Counted from the stretch's first letter, positions 1 through 13,140 are shown. The stretch: 64,000 bases of DNA from Polydactylus sextarius (GCA_016801845.1 CM028919.1:913001-977000); one strand, 5' to 3'. Numbers and translations are program-made. Notes: generated from the letters alone by a model not told the origin.

Positions 1-3000
1 ATAAGTCCTTGAAATATAAGAGGACATTCCCAAAACTGTGGGAACTTCATACTTAAGGCTTTAAGAGGCACAATAACTTTAAACTGAGTTTGTGATTCAC
101 TGTGCTGAAGGGAACTGATGATGATTTTAGCCATGGATGGATAGATGATGGATGACACAAACAGCCACAGGGATTTCAAAATAACTATGAGCCAAATCAT
201 AATGTCTCAATCTGTGCTCTAATGTCGTGTTGTCTTTGTTTTCTTTCATTTTTTTTTTTATCACTTTTTGTTCTATTTCATAATGCTTAGGTGTTCTCTT
301 GTTTCAGATTGCGTACTTTGTGTGTTTGTGTGATTGTCTGTCCCACCATGATCGATCTCCACTGTACATCTTCATCTTCCTCTCTCCAGGTGTACTTAGT
401 GTCTGTGCTCGTCTTCCTCTGTTCCGCTTCATCTCAGCTGTACCAGTTTCATTTTCCACTGTCTTTTGAATTTGTTTGCCTGATCTGCTGACTAATTTTA
501 ATTTGAGTAACTTACTTGTCATTTCATACTTTGTCAATGTCATTTTCCACAAATTTTGGACCTGTTTCTCTGTTGTGGTTTTGGGTCCTCTTCCCTGTGG
601 TTTCCCACTCATTATAAAAATCAGCACAATGATGCAAAATTGTAATTAAAAGATGCAAAACAAACACAAAAAGGTGTAGGGCAAAATTAATGGCCATATG
701 CAAAACTATCAAATTGCACTGCAGAGAAACCACTAAATGACAGTAGACTGTAAACTGTGTGGAAATGTCTTTATTAGTTGTTTTGTGTCACTTTCAGTCC
801 ATGTGTTTTATTCTTGTGTAGCCATGCGGTTGGGGGCTTTATAAAGTTGTAACATGAAGTTTCTGTGCCACAATTTACTGCCCAAGCTGTCTGTAACTAC
901 AGTGGAGGGGTAGATGCACCAACTTGACAGAGGGGAGTGATTTTATACTGGAGAGCTGTGTGAAAGTGAGGAGGGACCTTCTTTGAAGTAGCTGCGAGAG
1001 TAGAAGCTGAAAAAGAAAAAAAAAAAAGTTTGACCTGAAGAACCTCAGTTGAATGAGAAGACTCTGACTGATGAATTGAATCCTTGACTACCAAGATGAA
1101 GATGCAGCCGCATAATTGCAAGTTTGTCCTTCAGCTGCCAGTTTCATCTGCAATCCTATGTTTCTAATACCTGCCCTGAAATAAAGCCACAGCAGCCACC
1201 GAGTGGTAATGAATAGGTATCGATCTTGTCAGTATATTGTTTTTTAGGAAGAAAATCAAACAAGAGTCCTTAACACTTTATTTCTTCTTGTGCTTCTTGT
1301 CCTCTTCTGACCTTATCTTGATATTTTAAAGTTTGATTTACACCGTAAGTGTTAAAGTATTCTGTGGGGGAGAGTCTCTAGTCTAGTCTCTACTGTTCTG
1401 GATGAGGTGGTGATGTTATCAGAGCGACAGGTTGATGGTGCTGCAGGCAAGTGTATTGACCATGTAATCCCTTACAATGGACTTTGCCTTGATCTGGCAT
1501 TGACATGGATTTACAGATAATTACTGCCCCTCACCCAGCCATGAGGGAAGCATGGACATTAGTCAGTACCTACAGTTTTACTACAGTGGAGCAGTGTGCA
1601 GTTCCAGGATCAAATTAGATTTGTGTATGTGTGCTACTCTAAGCCAGTTGTTTGATGAGTCACTCTGTTGATGATTTCAAAAAAGTAGCACTTCTTCCCA
1701 CAACCACAGATAACTTATGATATGGTTCTAATGTTCAGCTGCTAAATTGGTATGGAGTACCTCACAATACACATATATTCACCCTTAACAACCAATCGGA
1801 GTCCAGCTATGATACCATAACCACAACCAACAGTTGGAATTCAGTAATAGATCCTAATGTTCAGAACTTACCTGATAGTCCTGCTGTGTCTAACTTTTCT
1901 CAAAACTCTCTGGTTTTGACTTTGCTGTTTCTTTAAGTTTCTGTGCCCACACTAGAGCAGGTGCAGCTACCATACATGGATACCATAAATTTAGCTTCTG
2001 TATAAAATTACCAATATGGATTAACATGCTGGAGGTATAACCTAAACCCTGATTTGAAAATGTCACCAGTAACTCAGAGAACACATTTAAAACATGTTTA
2101 GAAATATATCATTACAACATGATAACAAACCTTTAATGTCTGTGCAGCGTGATGGATCTGTGCCACTGATGAATTTAAGAAGGGGAGGGTTCAAACATCA
2201 AATTGTGTGCTTTGATGTTTGGGAGTGTGATGTAGAGCTGAAATCGTCTTTAAAAAAAAAAAAAAACACATTAATTTCACTGTGACCGGAATGTGGAAAG
2301 AGTGTTGCAAATATATTGTCACAGCAAATAAAAAATCTCACTTTTCAATTTCACATTGTAAAAAAGGTTTAACCTCTATGTCTGGTATGGTTTGACATTA
2401 AATTAAATGTGACATGTGCTGTGTGACACTGGCAGTAGGAATTGTACCTGCAAAAGAAACTACATGGAACAGAAAGGACTGATTGGACCGTTTTTCATGC
2501 ATCTTTACAAAGGTCATGTTATAAAGCAAAAATACCAATGTAAAAAAGCAGGATACGAATACACTGCTTTTCTTAAGATCAGGGTGAAAAGCAGATCAGA
2601 TACTTTTTCATGACAGAATGTATGTATTGAATTTTGTGGTCATCGCTAAAGGCACTGTCATAAAAAGACAATGCCATATATGCCCCTGCACCAAAAGACT
2701 GTTGACGGTTGTTCGTTAGGCTAAAACATTTAAAGCTACCAATATAGGATGCAACGCACTTAAAAACTCAAAAACAATAAAAAAAATGTTAATGGACAAT
2801 TGGCAATGTCTATCCTGCCCGCTAATTCAGGCTGCAGGCTGAAAAAAATCAACCAATGAAGAGAATTCCATTAGTATGGAGCAAAAAAAGTGCCCAACCT
2901 GGCAAGGAAGTGGATCTCAGTGGGAATGCAGCTGAAGGCAGCACAACACAAGATGAACTAGCTGTAATGAACCTCTGCAGCATCTGCCCCTATCCTTCGC

Positions 3001-6000
3001 CTGTCCAATACCTCATCACAGGCTGATCGCTCCACTCCAGCAGCTAATAGCTCCATCGAGCCTCCTCTGTTCCATTCCCCCTATCTGAACCCATGCATCA
3101 CCTCTCTCCTGACCTCGCATGATGGACACATAATAAATCTGCTGTGATGTGGTTGAGGCAGAGTGGTTTGGGCTTGATTTCATTCATTGATTATCTCAGT
3201 CCCAAGTTGACCAGATGCTTATTGTTTCAGGTGGTGATGACAGTGTAGAGGAGATAAAAGGAAAAAAAAAAAGCAACAAAGATCCAAGTTTTTCCTCATA
3301 CTTTTTTTGATGGAATGTGAACCTTGCAATAGCATGTTGAGGGAAACTACATTTGTACATTTCTGCTGCTTCTCAGCACAAGTCCAACCACTGGACATTG
3401 TCCATAATAGAACAGACAGAGGGACATGCTTTTCCCAAGATTTTATTCCCTGCTGTGCTATCACTGAATTCTCTGGCAGAAATTTAGGAATCTAATAAAT
3501 CATTTTAAATAAAAAGCAGATAAATAGACCTTGTGTGCTGTATAGCCCTGCAGCTGCCCTTTGGCTAATTATATTCTGGTGTCTTTCAGCTTATTGTTTT
3601 GGGCATACAGGGTTCAACTTCACTGTTTAGTTTCAGAAATAAATTCATTTTCAAATAGTAAGAGCGAGTTAGAGTGAGTAAGCAAATCAATCTTACTTGC
3701 CAGGCACACAAATCCAAGTCAGTAATCATATTCCTGTGTCAGTGAACTGTTTGGTAACATGTTTGGCTTCTGATCCCCACTGACATGGATTTATATTTTT
3801 CACAGCTGTGAGAAACTTAAACTGAAAACTGTGTCAGACAAAAAAAGAAAATAGTGGAGTAGTTTGCCCAATATTACCCAAATTAGAAATATTTATGGAT
3901 GTCTAGGGAGCATGAATTATTTGTGGCTTTGGAATATTCAACTCCCCCAGCAGATTTGCCTCCCAGCTACCCACCTTTTCTTTGTCCATTATTGTGTAAC
4001 TTAACTCTGAGCTTTCCTTTGTCACTTTTACGATGCTTAGCTTTTTGTTTCAGCACAGACACCTGCATCCTTCTCACTGATCACGCTCAAACAACCAGTC
4101 TTCCTATGTTGCCACCGCAGGTTTTAGATGCTTGTATTAGATACATGTGCTGGTAAAATGAGCTGAACACTAGGGTCAAATGTTGGTATTTGAGAATAAA
4201 GGTAGCGGAAATAAGATCCATGATTTAGAGAGACAATTATGATGGAAAACAGTATGCACAACATTAGAATCTAAAATGTCAAGGCTGTCATAATGTCATG
4301 CTGCACAAGCATATCTCTGAGACAAATGCCACACATAGACCTTGAATACAAATACAACAAATCACCAACCAAATGAATATTAGCTTCCTAACTAGATATA
4401 ACAATGAGCAGAAACTGCTTGAGAAAAAGATAACAAATATAAGTGCGTGTGTGTATGCCGAGTTTGCACTATTTACAGTATATAGTGTATTTTTGCAGGA
4501 TTGTGTCAGCAGCTGCGCTGTAGCAGGGTTTCACCCCTAACTGAATGCCCAATGAGACATTAATATATAATAGTGGAGTTCCAGTCCCAAGCAAAAGATG
4601 CAAGAGCAGGGCCCTGCTGTTATTAATGATTCATCCCTTGGTGGGGGGTCTGGCAAGAGCTGCATCTCCCAGCACTCAGGATCAGAGCTGACAGAGATCA
4701 CCTCCACCTCACGTGTCTGTTTGCATTGAGATGAATATACAATTGCTAAGAAAGGAAAGAAACATGGAGATATCGTTCTTTCTTACTGTCATCATTTAAA
4801 AATGCACTTGCAACAAAACAGAATAGCAGTTAGTAAAGCTTAACAAATTAGATCTCAGTATCTTTATGTTATAGGTCATGCGTTTCTCCCTACCACTACA
4901 TGGCACTGTGCCAGCTTCTTGCATGTTTTAATAATGGGGTGACAGAGTGGTCTCTAATCAGGTATGTGGCCATACCTGGACTAACCTGGCCCTTCTGAGC
5001 TGACATATGCTGGTGGTTGTGGTCTGGCATGATGCCATGTTGTCCTCTCCCATACGTACATACCCCATACACACATATTCACTTGTATATTGTGGAAGAA
5101 AATGATATAATATAATAAATGTGCACTTTGTGTAATGCGTATAGTTTTATATATATATTTAAAGTTAAGAATGTGAAAGTATGTTTGAATAAATAGATTC
5201 ACAGTAAGATAAATAGTATAAAAAGTTAAAAAGTTTAAAAATCTTTGGCCAGCAGTGATGTTATGTTGGGCAAAACATAGTAAAATGTTGAATTCAACAG
5301 ATACACAGACGCACTGAACGCCCTGATGCATCATCTATGTCACCAATCTCACCTGCTGATACTCTGAGAGAAATGATTGTTGGGTAATACACCTTTGGCT
5401 TACTGAAAATGCCATTTAAAATGTTGACAATTTGTTGTGTATGAAAATATGTTAAAATGCCTTAAATATGCATGTAAGAATAGGAAGAGACGGTATGAAT
5501 GTTTTGTAAATTCATTTTTATTTTTGTAACTTTTGTTGATTAGCCAATCACTCATCAATGGAAGGTCAAGGGGAAAGAATGGAGGGAAGAGAGAACAAGA
5601 GGAGAATGTAGGATGAGATGAAGTTGAATGAGAGTGTTAAATGCTGATTTTCATGTAAAGTTGAGTCACGGGCAGTGTGTTTGACGTCTGACTTCAAGTT
5701 AAGGTGACATGAAAACTTGCAGTGACTTAAGTGGACTATATTAAATAGTTTGAGTGGACTACTCAACGCAAAAAACAGAGTGAACTTTGGGTTAGCTTCT
5801 AAGTTGTCTATTTGGTGGCTGGTACAGTCACAAGTTAGTGATTTGCTGATGGAAATAGTGAAGCATATGTGGACCTGGAAACACAACGAGGAACACAGAC
5901 ACCGATGGAGTTCAATAGGTGGCTGAAGAGTGGAAGAGTGAAAAACACATTCAACTGCATGAATCTCCATCACCTTCCCTGCTAGTCCTGCTGCACCATT

Positions 6001-6940
6001 TGTTCAGGTACCATTATTTGTTTATTTATTTATGTTTTTCATCTACTGGTGAAGGAGCCATTTTGTTTGAAGATACAATGTACACAAGCTACATTCCGAA
6101 TATGAGTATTTGATTTTTTAATTGGGTTTTACTGGCTACATTTATTCATTAAGTATCTTTTGTGTGTTGAATTCACATGTTAATGCATTTGAGACATTGA
6201 CTGAATAAAAACAGGAATATAGTAAGTACTCAAAATTAGATCTTTTTTTTTTTTCAAATGGAGAAATGTATTATTTATCTTTTTGTGAGTCAAAGTTTCA
6301 TGGTTTATCATTGATTTAAGCTTTAAGAGCAATTAATGTAAAAGGGAAAGTATGCCACTAAATCATACTAGTCTAATTCATTAGTGAAACCCCCACTTAT
6401 CATATTAGATGTTTAAAAGAGCTCAGGATAGGATATAAAGCTAATTAATCGCTAACGAGAAAATATATATGAAGTAATTAAAAATACGATTGATTGGTTC
6501 ATAATTATTCCTTGTATTTCCTTGTACGTGCTTATGTGTTTGTGTACACATGATGAGAAATGGAGTTTAGCGAAAGTTTAGTCAGGAAGACTATCTTTGC
6601 ATACAGTCATTAAGTCAGTACCACCCACTGGGCATCCACATTACACACCTGCTAGCCTTGACCTTATCCAGTCATCACCTGACATGGCGGTTTAAACCAA
6701 CCAATCTCAAGCCACAAAGATTAAAAATGTCATTTCTCTCTGCTCCTTCTCCACCAACACCAGTGTCACCTGGGGGAGGGGATCATCCCAAGTGAGATCT
6801 TCTGTCCATGCATTGCCTCCACACATCCGCTTTAGTCTTTCTTGATTGAATTGTTGGTTGTTTTTGTGCTTTGTTCTCGATTACGCCCTAAATGTACGAC
6901 ACACTTACGTTGATGTGTAGTACCCTTTTTTGGACAGTAG
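1..6940. other. Unassigned noncoding DNA
   Basis: No gene or transposon that I recognise. Reading frames on both strands are short, end at random stops and show no domain. The stretch holds poly-A and poly-T runs (for example near 1010-1027, 2252-2265 and 6242-6254). A GC-richer block at about 4480-4740 is discussed under findings. A stretch near 5640-5860 resembles recalled fish repeat text, but too weakly to name. Confidence 0.6.
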
Positions 6941-7149
6941 ATGTCACTCGCATACAATGTGACTGCGTCAAATGTGCCACATGGTTTTTAGTTTGAAATA
7001 GCATTAAAACATACAATTTAAATTTCTAACTATAACAACTAAAATAACAAATGCCCCAGATTTACAATATATAATATTTTAATGGGCTGATACTATGAAA
7101 AATAAGAAGTGTTAACATTTGAATGTAACACGTTGTATGTGAGTGACAT
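6941..7149. mobile_element. Short inverted-repeat element, MITE-like
   Basis: Two 21-base ends match as inverted repeats with two mismatches: 6941-6961 begins atgtcactcgcatacaa, and the reverse complement of 7129-7149 begins atgtcactcacatacaa. The interior is about 165 bases, AT-rich and noncoding. This layout fits a nonautonomous DNA transposon. No clean target-site duplication is visible, so the superfamily and exact ends are uncertain. Confidence 0.45.
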
Positions 7150-8524
7150 TATCTTGAGATAAAGTGTTTTCAGTTAATTTGAGAGCACTTCTGACAAGAT
7201 CATAAAAAATATTATACCAGTTATTCCCTGAGGGCCCACAAATGACAAATACGATATGGTGAAGGGATGTATTAATCGTCTGTGGGAAAAATAAACTATT
7301 ACTGATAAGTCACTGATGACCAAGTGATCTGAAGACACAGAATACACACACACACACACATACACACACAGATAAGCTGAAAGAAACACCCTGAGGACAT
7401 GATATTGACTTCCATTCATTGTGGACAACCTAACCCTAACACAAACCACAATTTTGGAATGTTTTGCCTCATTAGGACCTGTTTCGACAATGTCTATTGC
7501 TATATAATGCTTCAAAAAGGCAACAAAAATATGTACATGTACTCATGTTGTCATAGGTGCCTTTTGGCACTGGGGAGGATTCATTCATTGACCCCAAACT
7601 GAGCCTTTTTAAAACTGGGGAAACAGCTTTTGTCCCTTGGACAAAAATGGACCAGCTGACCCCAATCAACTAGTCTTTAGTCTGAAATGTGTAATACACA
7701 TAGTCATTAAACTCTCCTATGGGATATTTATTGCATGAGTAAATAGTCTTCCCAGTGGATTTTAGTGGAGACAACAGACCAATTTGATTCTATTTATGAA
7801 CATCTAAACAATTTATTTGAAAAAGAAAACAACCTTCCTCGATGTGTGCACTGATGATCAGTGATCTTTGATCCAACAATCACACTTAATCAACACTTCC
7901 ATTACTTTAGTTTACAAATTATTCCCACTCCGTGTCTATCCAGCTGTTGAGGTGACACATGGATGAAGTGTACCCAGTGGACGGTTCTTAATGAAGCAGC
8001 AGAACTGATGGTCATTCTCCACCATCGGGCACTGTGACACATCATGTGGGTGTTTTTAGGCCAAAGACTTACACTGTCTTCCAAAGACATTCAAATGTCA
8101 TTCAAATTGCTCATCAGAAACATTAGTCAAAGATTGCAAAGACTGACATCTCATGTGGATAATAAGCACAGGTTAAGACTTTGGAATGTTAACAGTATGT
8201 TACAGTCTGAATGTTTCCAATGGAGTTCTTTTTCTCCTAGTAGTTAAACCTACTCCTAAACTACTGGTCATTCATTCACTTTAGTTTCATATGATCAAAC
8301 ATGCATAGAGCTCTATTTGTGTAAATGCAAAAAAAAAAAATGTTATTGATTAGGTAACCAATGATACCATAGTGCAATTTATCTGTTTAGTACAAAAATA
8401 CTGACAAGACTGAAACATACTGTTTTGTGACAGTAGTAGCAGCAAAGAACTCAGGACTTCACCCGTCTCGTGATTTTGTGCAAAATTTCTTTCCTCCATC
8501 CTGCTGCTCTCTGCCTGGACATCT
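7150..8524. other. Unassigned noncoding DNA with short (CA)n
   Basis: No gene recognised. An impure (CA)n tract lies at 7345-7370. The remaining sequence is AT-rich with scattered short frames that lack any domain. Confidence 0.6.
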
Positions 8525-8765
8525 TTACCTTTCAGGCAGCTGTGGCCCTGGAGTTGCGGCAGGTCATCCACTAATCACAAAAGTTATATTTTCACCTCCT
8601 CCAGTGCCCCTGATGGCTGTTTGATTGATGTGTGAATGGTGTGTGAATGTCTTAGAAAAAAATGTAATGTATATTGTCAGTGTTGGTAACTGTGAATGTC
8701 AATTGTAGTGTTCTGAGTGGTCAAAAAACAGGCTTGTATGAAATTCTTCTTCATACAGATTGTAA
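8525..8765 (+). repeat. Fish SINE-like or LINE-tail repeat, diverged
   Basis: The stretch contains in order a gctgtggccctggagttg-like segment, a tgtgaatg-rich middle (8630-8655) and a segment reading tgtagtgttctgagtggtc. These resemble the widespread teleost repeat whose tail contains gtgtaaagcgctttgagtggtc. The copy is old and lacks a clean tail, and its boundaries are approximate. Assignment rests on recalled consensus text, not alignment. Confidence 0.4.
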
Positions 8766-9539
8766 TGTTCAGTTCATTATTATGTTCAGTTCCTAAGGCA
8801 TTTCAAGCATAGAGCTGCCATGCAAAAGCTGTTTTGTATTCATAAGAATGCCAACACAAGTAGCAGACAGTTAAATCTAACCTTAAAGCTGAGATACAGA
8901 AAAGCAAAATGTCTGCATTGCCAGCACAGGCACAGGAATTAACCATCCACACCACAGACTGGTGTGCATTTGCATAAATTTAGCTATCTCTAAAATGCCT
9001 ATTAAACTGAATAATAAAAAAGATTCTTGTCTCATATTACTTCATTTTCCTCCATTGCCTTCTTTGTATCACATGGTTTTATGGTATTAACATTTCAGTA
9101 ACTGCTCATATTTACAGCTTTATATGTTGACTATTTGTCTTATATTTGTGATTTTTGTTTTCAGTCCATCAAATTTTTCTGTCAGGTTACTGCAATAAAA
9201 ATATAGTCTGATGTGTAAGGTGTATCCACAGTTTCTACCTCTGTGTGATCTATGTACTACTCAGAGACTGCATTTAGTTCTTAGAGGTTAATTTGTTTCT
9301 GGACCTTCTACATTTATCATATTTTGTGTTTTAGGTGTTGTGCAGTTGAAAGCCCATTACAATGCAGTGCACCACAACATCTTACACTGTTATTAATAGT
9401 AAAGCAGTACACTTAACCTGCAATCTACATAAAGGTGGTTACTTGTCAGAACCCCAGAATTATCATCAGGACAATCAACTGTGATAAGAGTTCTCAGTGT
9501 TGTTGCAAAGTTGAATGTTGAATGTGAATATATATAGAT

Positions 9540-9675
9540 ATCTTCACGGGCAACAATCGCGGTCCGAATTGGCAATTTATGCTCTGTGTGATTGTCACTT
9601 CTGGTAAGTGCACAGTGCGTACTACAGCATACTACATGGAAGTGTACTAACGGAAGTATGTGATTTAAGACACAG
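9540..9675. mobile_element. MITE-like fragment
   Basis: The stretch ends in gaagtatgtgatttaagaca and contains gtgcgtactacagcatacta. Both resemble the ends of nonautonomous DNA transposons common in fish, whose ends read like gtatgcgatttgggacacagc. No complementary left end is identified, so this is probably a truncated copy. Confidence 0.35.
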
Positions 9676-9752
9676 CACAAGTCAAGTCTCAAGTCTCTAA
9701 AGACTGAAATGGATGCTATCTGGTCTCGATAACACTACGTTATGAATTAAAA
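9676..9752 (+). repeat. Interspersed repeat, copy A of a pair with 56306-56423
   Basis: The order agtcaagtctcaagtct, gactgaaatg, atctggtct, gataacact, gttatgaatt is shared with 56306-56423 in the same orientation. Copy A is shorter and lacks two internal stretches present in the other copy. It directly follows the MITE-like fragment. The shared blocks show a dispersed repeat family, probably a nonautonomous DNA transposon. Confidence 0.5.
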
Positions 9753-10324
9753 GCATGCACTGTACTATCATCTATTATCAAACACTACAGTATCAACATT
9801 GATCAGAGTATGGTCACTACAGATGGCAATTTCACTACGATGTGAAGAAACACAATAAAAGCTTTGTTTGAAGTTGATAAATGTATTTTGAAATATTCTG
9901 CACCACAGGATACATGAAGTAAGTTATTATCAATTGGCAGAAAGAAATGGTTCTAATCTGATTTTACGTTTCAGTCTGCTCTGAATAACAAGAGGCACAG
10001 CTGCAGATGGATATTAACCAACGTCAACCTGGAAGTTTATCGGGTGTACTCATGAAAACAGAGGCCTATTTTAAAATAACGATTAAGATTAATGTTAAGG
10101 CTGCATCCATAGAGACTCAGCTTAAGTAATAAATCTGGTAACTATCTGGTAGATTTTGAGGTGCGTGGATGCTGGACATAGTCGAGCCGGCATCATTTAT
10201 CTTGGTGCCACATACTTTGCAAGTCACAATTTGCTTGTTTGCTGTCTGCATGAAGGCTTTATAACCAAATGTGATAACAAGTGGCACGGCCCCAGGTGAG
10301 CTTGATATGGTTAGCACAGCTAGC

Positions 10325-10344
10325 CATAGCATAGCATAGCATAG
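10325..10344 (+). repeat. (CATAG)4 microsatellite
   Basis: Four tandem copies of the pentamer catag, flanked by tagc-rich sequence. Confidence 0.85.
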
Positions 10345-10516
10345 CTACCTAGTTTGTCAAGCTATGACAGCTATCATTACTTTGCATTTCTGCAAATGTG
10401 CAGAGATCAGATCACTTATGCATTCTATTGTTTGTGATTGGCCTGTTAACTTGTAAGCATACAGTGTTAGAGGCAGCACATTCTGTTCAATAGGTGTGAA
10501 AATGTGCCTTTTGTGA

Positions 10517-10580
10517 ATGTGCACCTGACACCCGACAAAGACCTACTCGGTCAAAACGCTGTGTTTAATAAACTGGGAGC
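10517..10580 (+). repeat. Possible retroelement 3' tail, Penelope or LINE type
   Basis: The motif gacaaagacctactcggtca followed by aaacgctg and an aataaa signal about 15 bases later resembles retroelement ends in vertebrates of the form gaagacc..ggtcgaaacg..aataaa. The gacc/ggtc pair can form a small stem. No coding part of the element is seen upstream. Confidence 0.3.
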
Positions 10581-11284
10581 AGAACCAGTCTGCAGAGATT
10601 TTCACTCTTTCTTTACTATTTATGTTTGATCTGGCACTTGACAACTAGATTGTTGGATGTGCACACATCCCCTGATATTGTTATGTGAATGTGTCACGTG
10701 CCAGACCAAGTGATGACAGATGCCCTTGATGCCTCTTGTAATTCAGGACATTCTGCAAAGTATGGGAGCTACAGAATGATGGGCATGCAGAGCCATGAGA
10801 TTGTAGACATACAGTACAACTGGTACAGGTAATGAAAGAGTGTGGACAGTAACTTATTAGATGTTGTGCATATTTGACTGTTTGACTGTGCCAGCTGTGT
10901 GTACTTAGACTTGCATGGCTTACTCTTTACTTTGAGACAAGCATATGCTACTGGCAGGATCAACCAGGTAGCCTCTTGGTGGCAGAAGTGGCTATGGAAC
11001 TATGGAACTTTCTCTATCCTTTTTGACATCCTCTCCTATAGTCATAAAGCTCTCTATATAAGCAATTCTGATGCACAATTAAAGTAACCTGCTGGAATTT
11101 GTGTATTTGTATATTTCTATTTCTGTGAGGAGCAATGAGGTTGGAGGCAGCTATCACATGGAGAAGGAGGGACTAAGAAGAAGCTTGGATGTCCTGGAGG
11201 GATGTAGTGTGAAGTTGGATTGCATAATAAATGACCGCCATCCTCACGTGTGTGGTTTGCGTGTGTGGAGAGTTGTCTTTTATA

Positions 11285-11585
11285 CAGTTAATGAGTTCAA
11301 AGAGGTGCAATTAATACAGGTAATGAGTAAAGGGTAGGATGAACTAACAGGTCTGTGAGAGCCAGAATTCTTTCTGGTTGGTAGGTGATCAAATACTTAT
11401 TTTATGAAAAATAATATAAATTAATTATTTAAAGATCATAAAATGTGATTTTCTTGATTTTTTTAAGATTCTGTCTCTCACAGTTGAAGTGTACCTACAA
11501 TTAAAATTACCGACCTCGCCATTATTTGTAAGTGGGAAAATTAGCAAAATTGGTGGTGTATCAGATACTTACTTTCCCCACTGTA
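11285..11585 (+). mobile_element. Tc1-like transposon, right-end fragment
   Basis: The stretch reads through a gtctgtgagagccagaattc block, a block ending caaatacttatttt, and finally actttccccactg followed by TA (11584-11585). This is the right terminus of a very common fish Tc1/mariner element whose ends read cagtgggg inward from a TA target site. The matching left terminus and the transposase are not found nearby, so the copy is truncated. Sequence from about 11150 upward may belong to it too. Confidence 0.7.
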
Positions 11586-11699
11586 AATTCCTTGGAGGCA
11601 TCACAGCTTGCATCAGCCAAGGCTGTCAAAGGATGCCAGCAAGTGGTTTCAACCAGGTCAATATCCTAAACCATTATATTTATTGACTGAACATGGGTG

Positions 11700-11700
<1 letters not shown>

Positions 11701-11768
<68 letters not shown>
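11701..11768. repeat. (TA)34 microsatellite
   Basis: An uninterrupted TA dinucleotide tract of 68 bases. It is self-complementary and lies between the Tc1-like right end and the unidentified broken reading frame. Confidence 0.95.
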
Positions 11769-11772
<4 letters not shown>

Positions 11773-11801
11773 AAAAAAAAATCTAAATCAACTTTACTAC
11801 C

Positions 11802-13140
11802 TTGTGTCAAGGCTCATTGACCTCAACCTCACAAAGGCTAAAAGAGGAGGATTTGGTGCGGTCTGGGGAGGCCTATCAGCTGGAGTTGGAAGGAAATATT
11901 TCATGGCCATCCACTGTCAGGTCACGACTCTCCCACAGTGCTTCTCTAGGAACATGCACTGTGAACGAAAAGAGCTTCAGTCACTGTCGGGGATTCATAG
12001 GTTTAGCTCTGTGCAACAGTGCCACTGTTGGAAATGATCCCCCTCCAGTATCAGCATGGTCAGATGATAACCAACCTGCACTGAGGGTGAAGAGGCTGTT
12101 CGCTCTGACTGACACATTGGACACAGCACTTTGCATGATTGGGGCAGAAATGCTATGTGTTGTCCTTGCTGACTTAAACAACACAGCAGCAGAGGAATTG
12201 CCATGGAATGTTCTTCAGTCAAAGAAGCTCCTAGCGGGATGCTTATTGACTGGGAGCGTGACAATTGACATCTAGGTCGATCAAATTCGGAAAAAGGATA
12301 ATTTCTCGTTCCAACACACCTTCAACCGAAGGAAGGCTATTGTGGAGAAGGCTGGGCACAGTGTTGTCAAGTGCCAGGTGTTAGGCTTCCAGGAACTGGG
12401 GTTTTTCCTACAGGTGTTGTTGGTCGACCAGCACAAGAATTACTGCATGCGAAAGGTCCCCAATTTGTATGTCGCTGTCCACCCTGCAAAGGAAGATTCT
12501 CCCATGAAAGTGAAATACGCATGCTTAACCGGCGACATCTGCGACATCGAACGTCACCCCCAACCTGGAGCGCTACCGTTTTCATGGCATGCCTTGGCTG
12601 GAGGCAGCAGTAAGGAGGCTTCCTCCGATGACAAATGCACAAAAGCTGCTACAGCTGACCTTCAGCTGTGTAGGGATGCACATGAATGGTGACTATGTCG
12701 ATTATGTGCAGCTCAAAGAATTATTAGCCGACATGCCACTTCCCCAGGCAATGCTCTAAAAGCGTCTGATCCAAAGTCAGGAGCTGATGGAGAAAGTCAC
12801 TGTGTTTTGGCTGTGGAAACTGCACAGGTCTATTAACTATCACATGATAATGCTGCCTCCACCTTCCCTGCCAAAGAAAGAACAGAGGGAGTTCACAGTC
12901 AGAGAGAGGCAGAACAGTTGCGTGTGGTTGAACCTAAGGAACCTAATATCTCTGCAGCCAAGTCTCAGACTTGGCTGCAGAGATATTAGACTGCCTACCT
13001 GAGGTGGAATCCCATGGAAATGGCTCTTATCCGACTCGAGAAAGACATTACATGTAGAGGCATTCAATGCCTATGTAAAGGCTACGCCAGGATAAACAAC
13101 CGCACATACCTGAACCTTCAACCTCTGCCAAGAAGAGGGG
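11802..13140 (+). pseudogene. Unidentified intronless broken coding sequence
   Basis: I do not recognise the family. One frame stays open from 11802 to a TAG at 12273-12275 (157 codons), then continues in the same frame to a TGA at 12690-12692. It includes VKCQVLGFQELGFFLQ, NYCMRK, HPAKEDSPMKV, ERHPQPG and HALAGGSSKEASSDDK. After a frame change near 12690 it continues as GDYVDYVQLKELLADMPLP, meets a TAA near 12757, and goes on through PPPSLPKKEQREF to about 12930. A trailing part reading GYARINNRTYLNLQPLPRRG lies at about 13075-13140, and a 47-bp palindrome interrupts the end. The uniform protein-like composition without introns suggests a transposon-encoded protein or a processed copy. It has no start codon I trust, and at least two stops and one frameshift. 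Confidence 0.5.
12943..12989. repeat. Perfect 47-bp inverted repeat
   Basis: Arms 12943-12965 and 12967-12989 (23 bases each) are exact reverse complements around the single base 12966. The arm begins ctaatatctctgcagcc. It lies inside the unidentified broken coding sequence and could extrude as a cruciform or come from a local inverted duplication. Confidence 0.95.

Noticed and set aside
5566..5973. 135-codon open frame on the minus strand
   Set aside because: Low-complexity and hydrophobic with no motif. The DNA looks like an old dispersed repeat rather than a gene.
11693..12037. 114-codon frame beginning in the (TA)n tract
   Set aside because: Its first part is translated dinucleotide repeat and the rest is out of frame with the better-supported coding relic.
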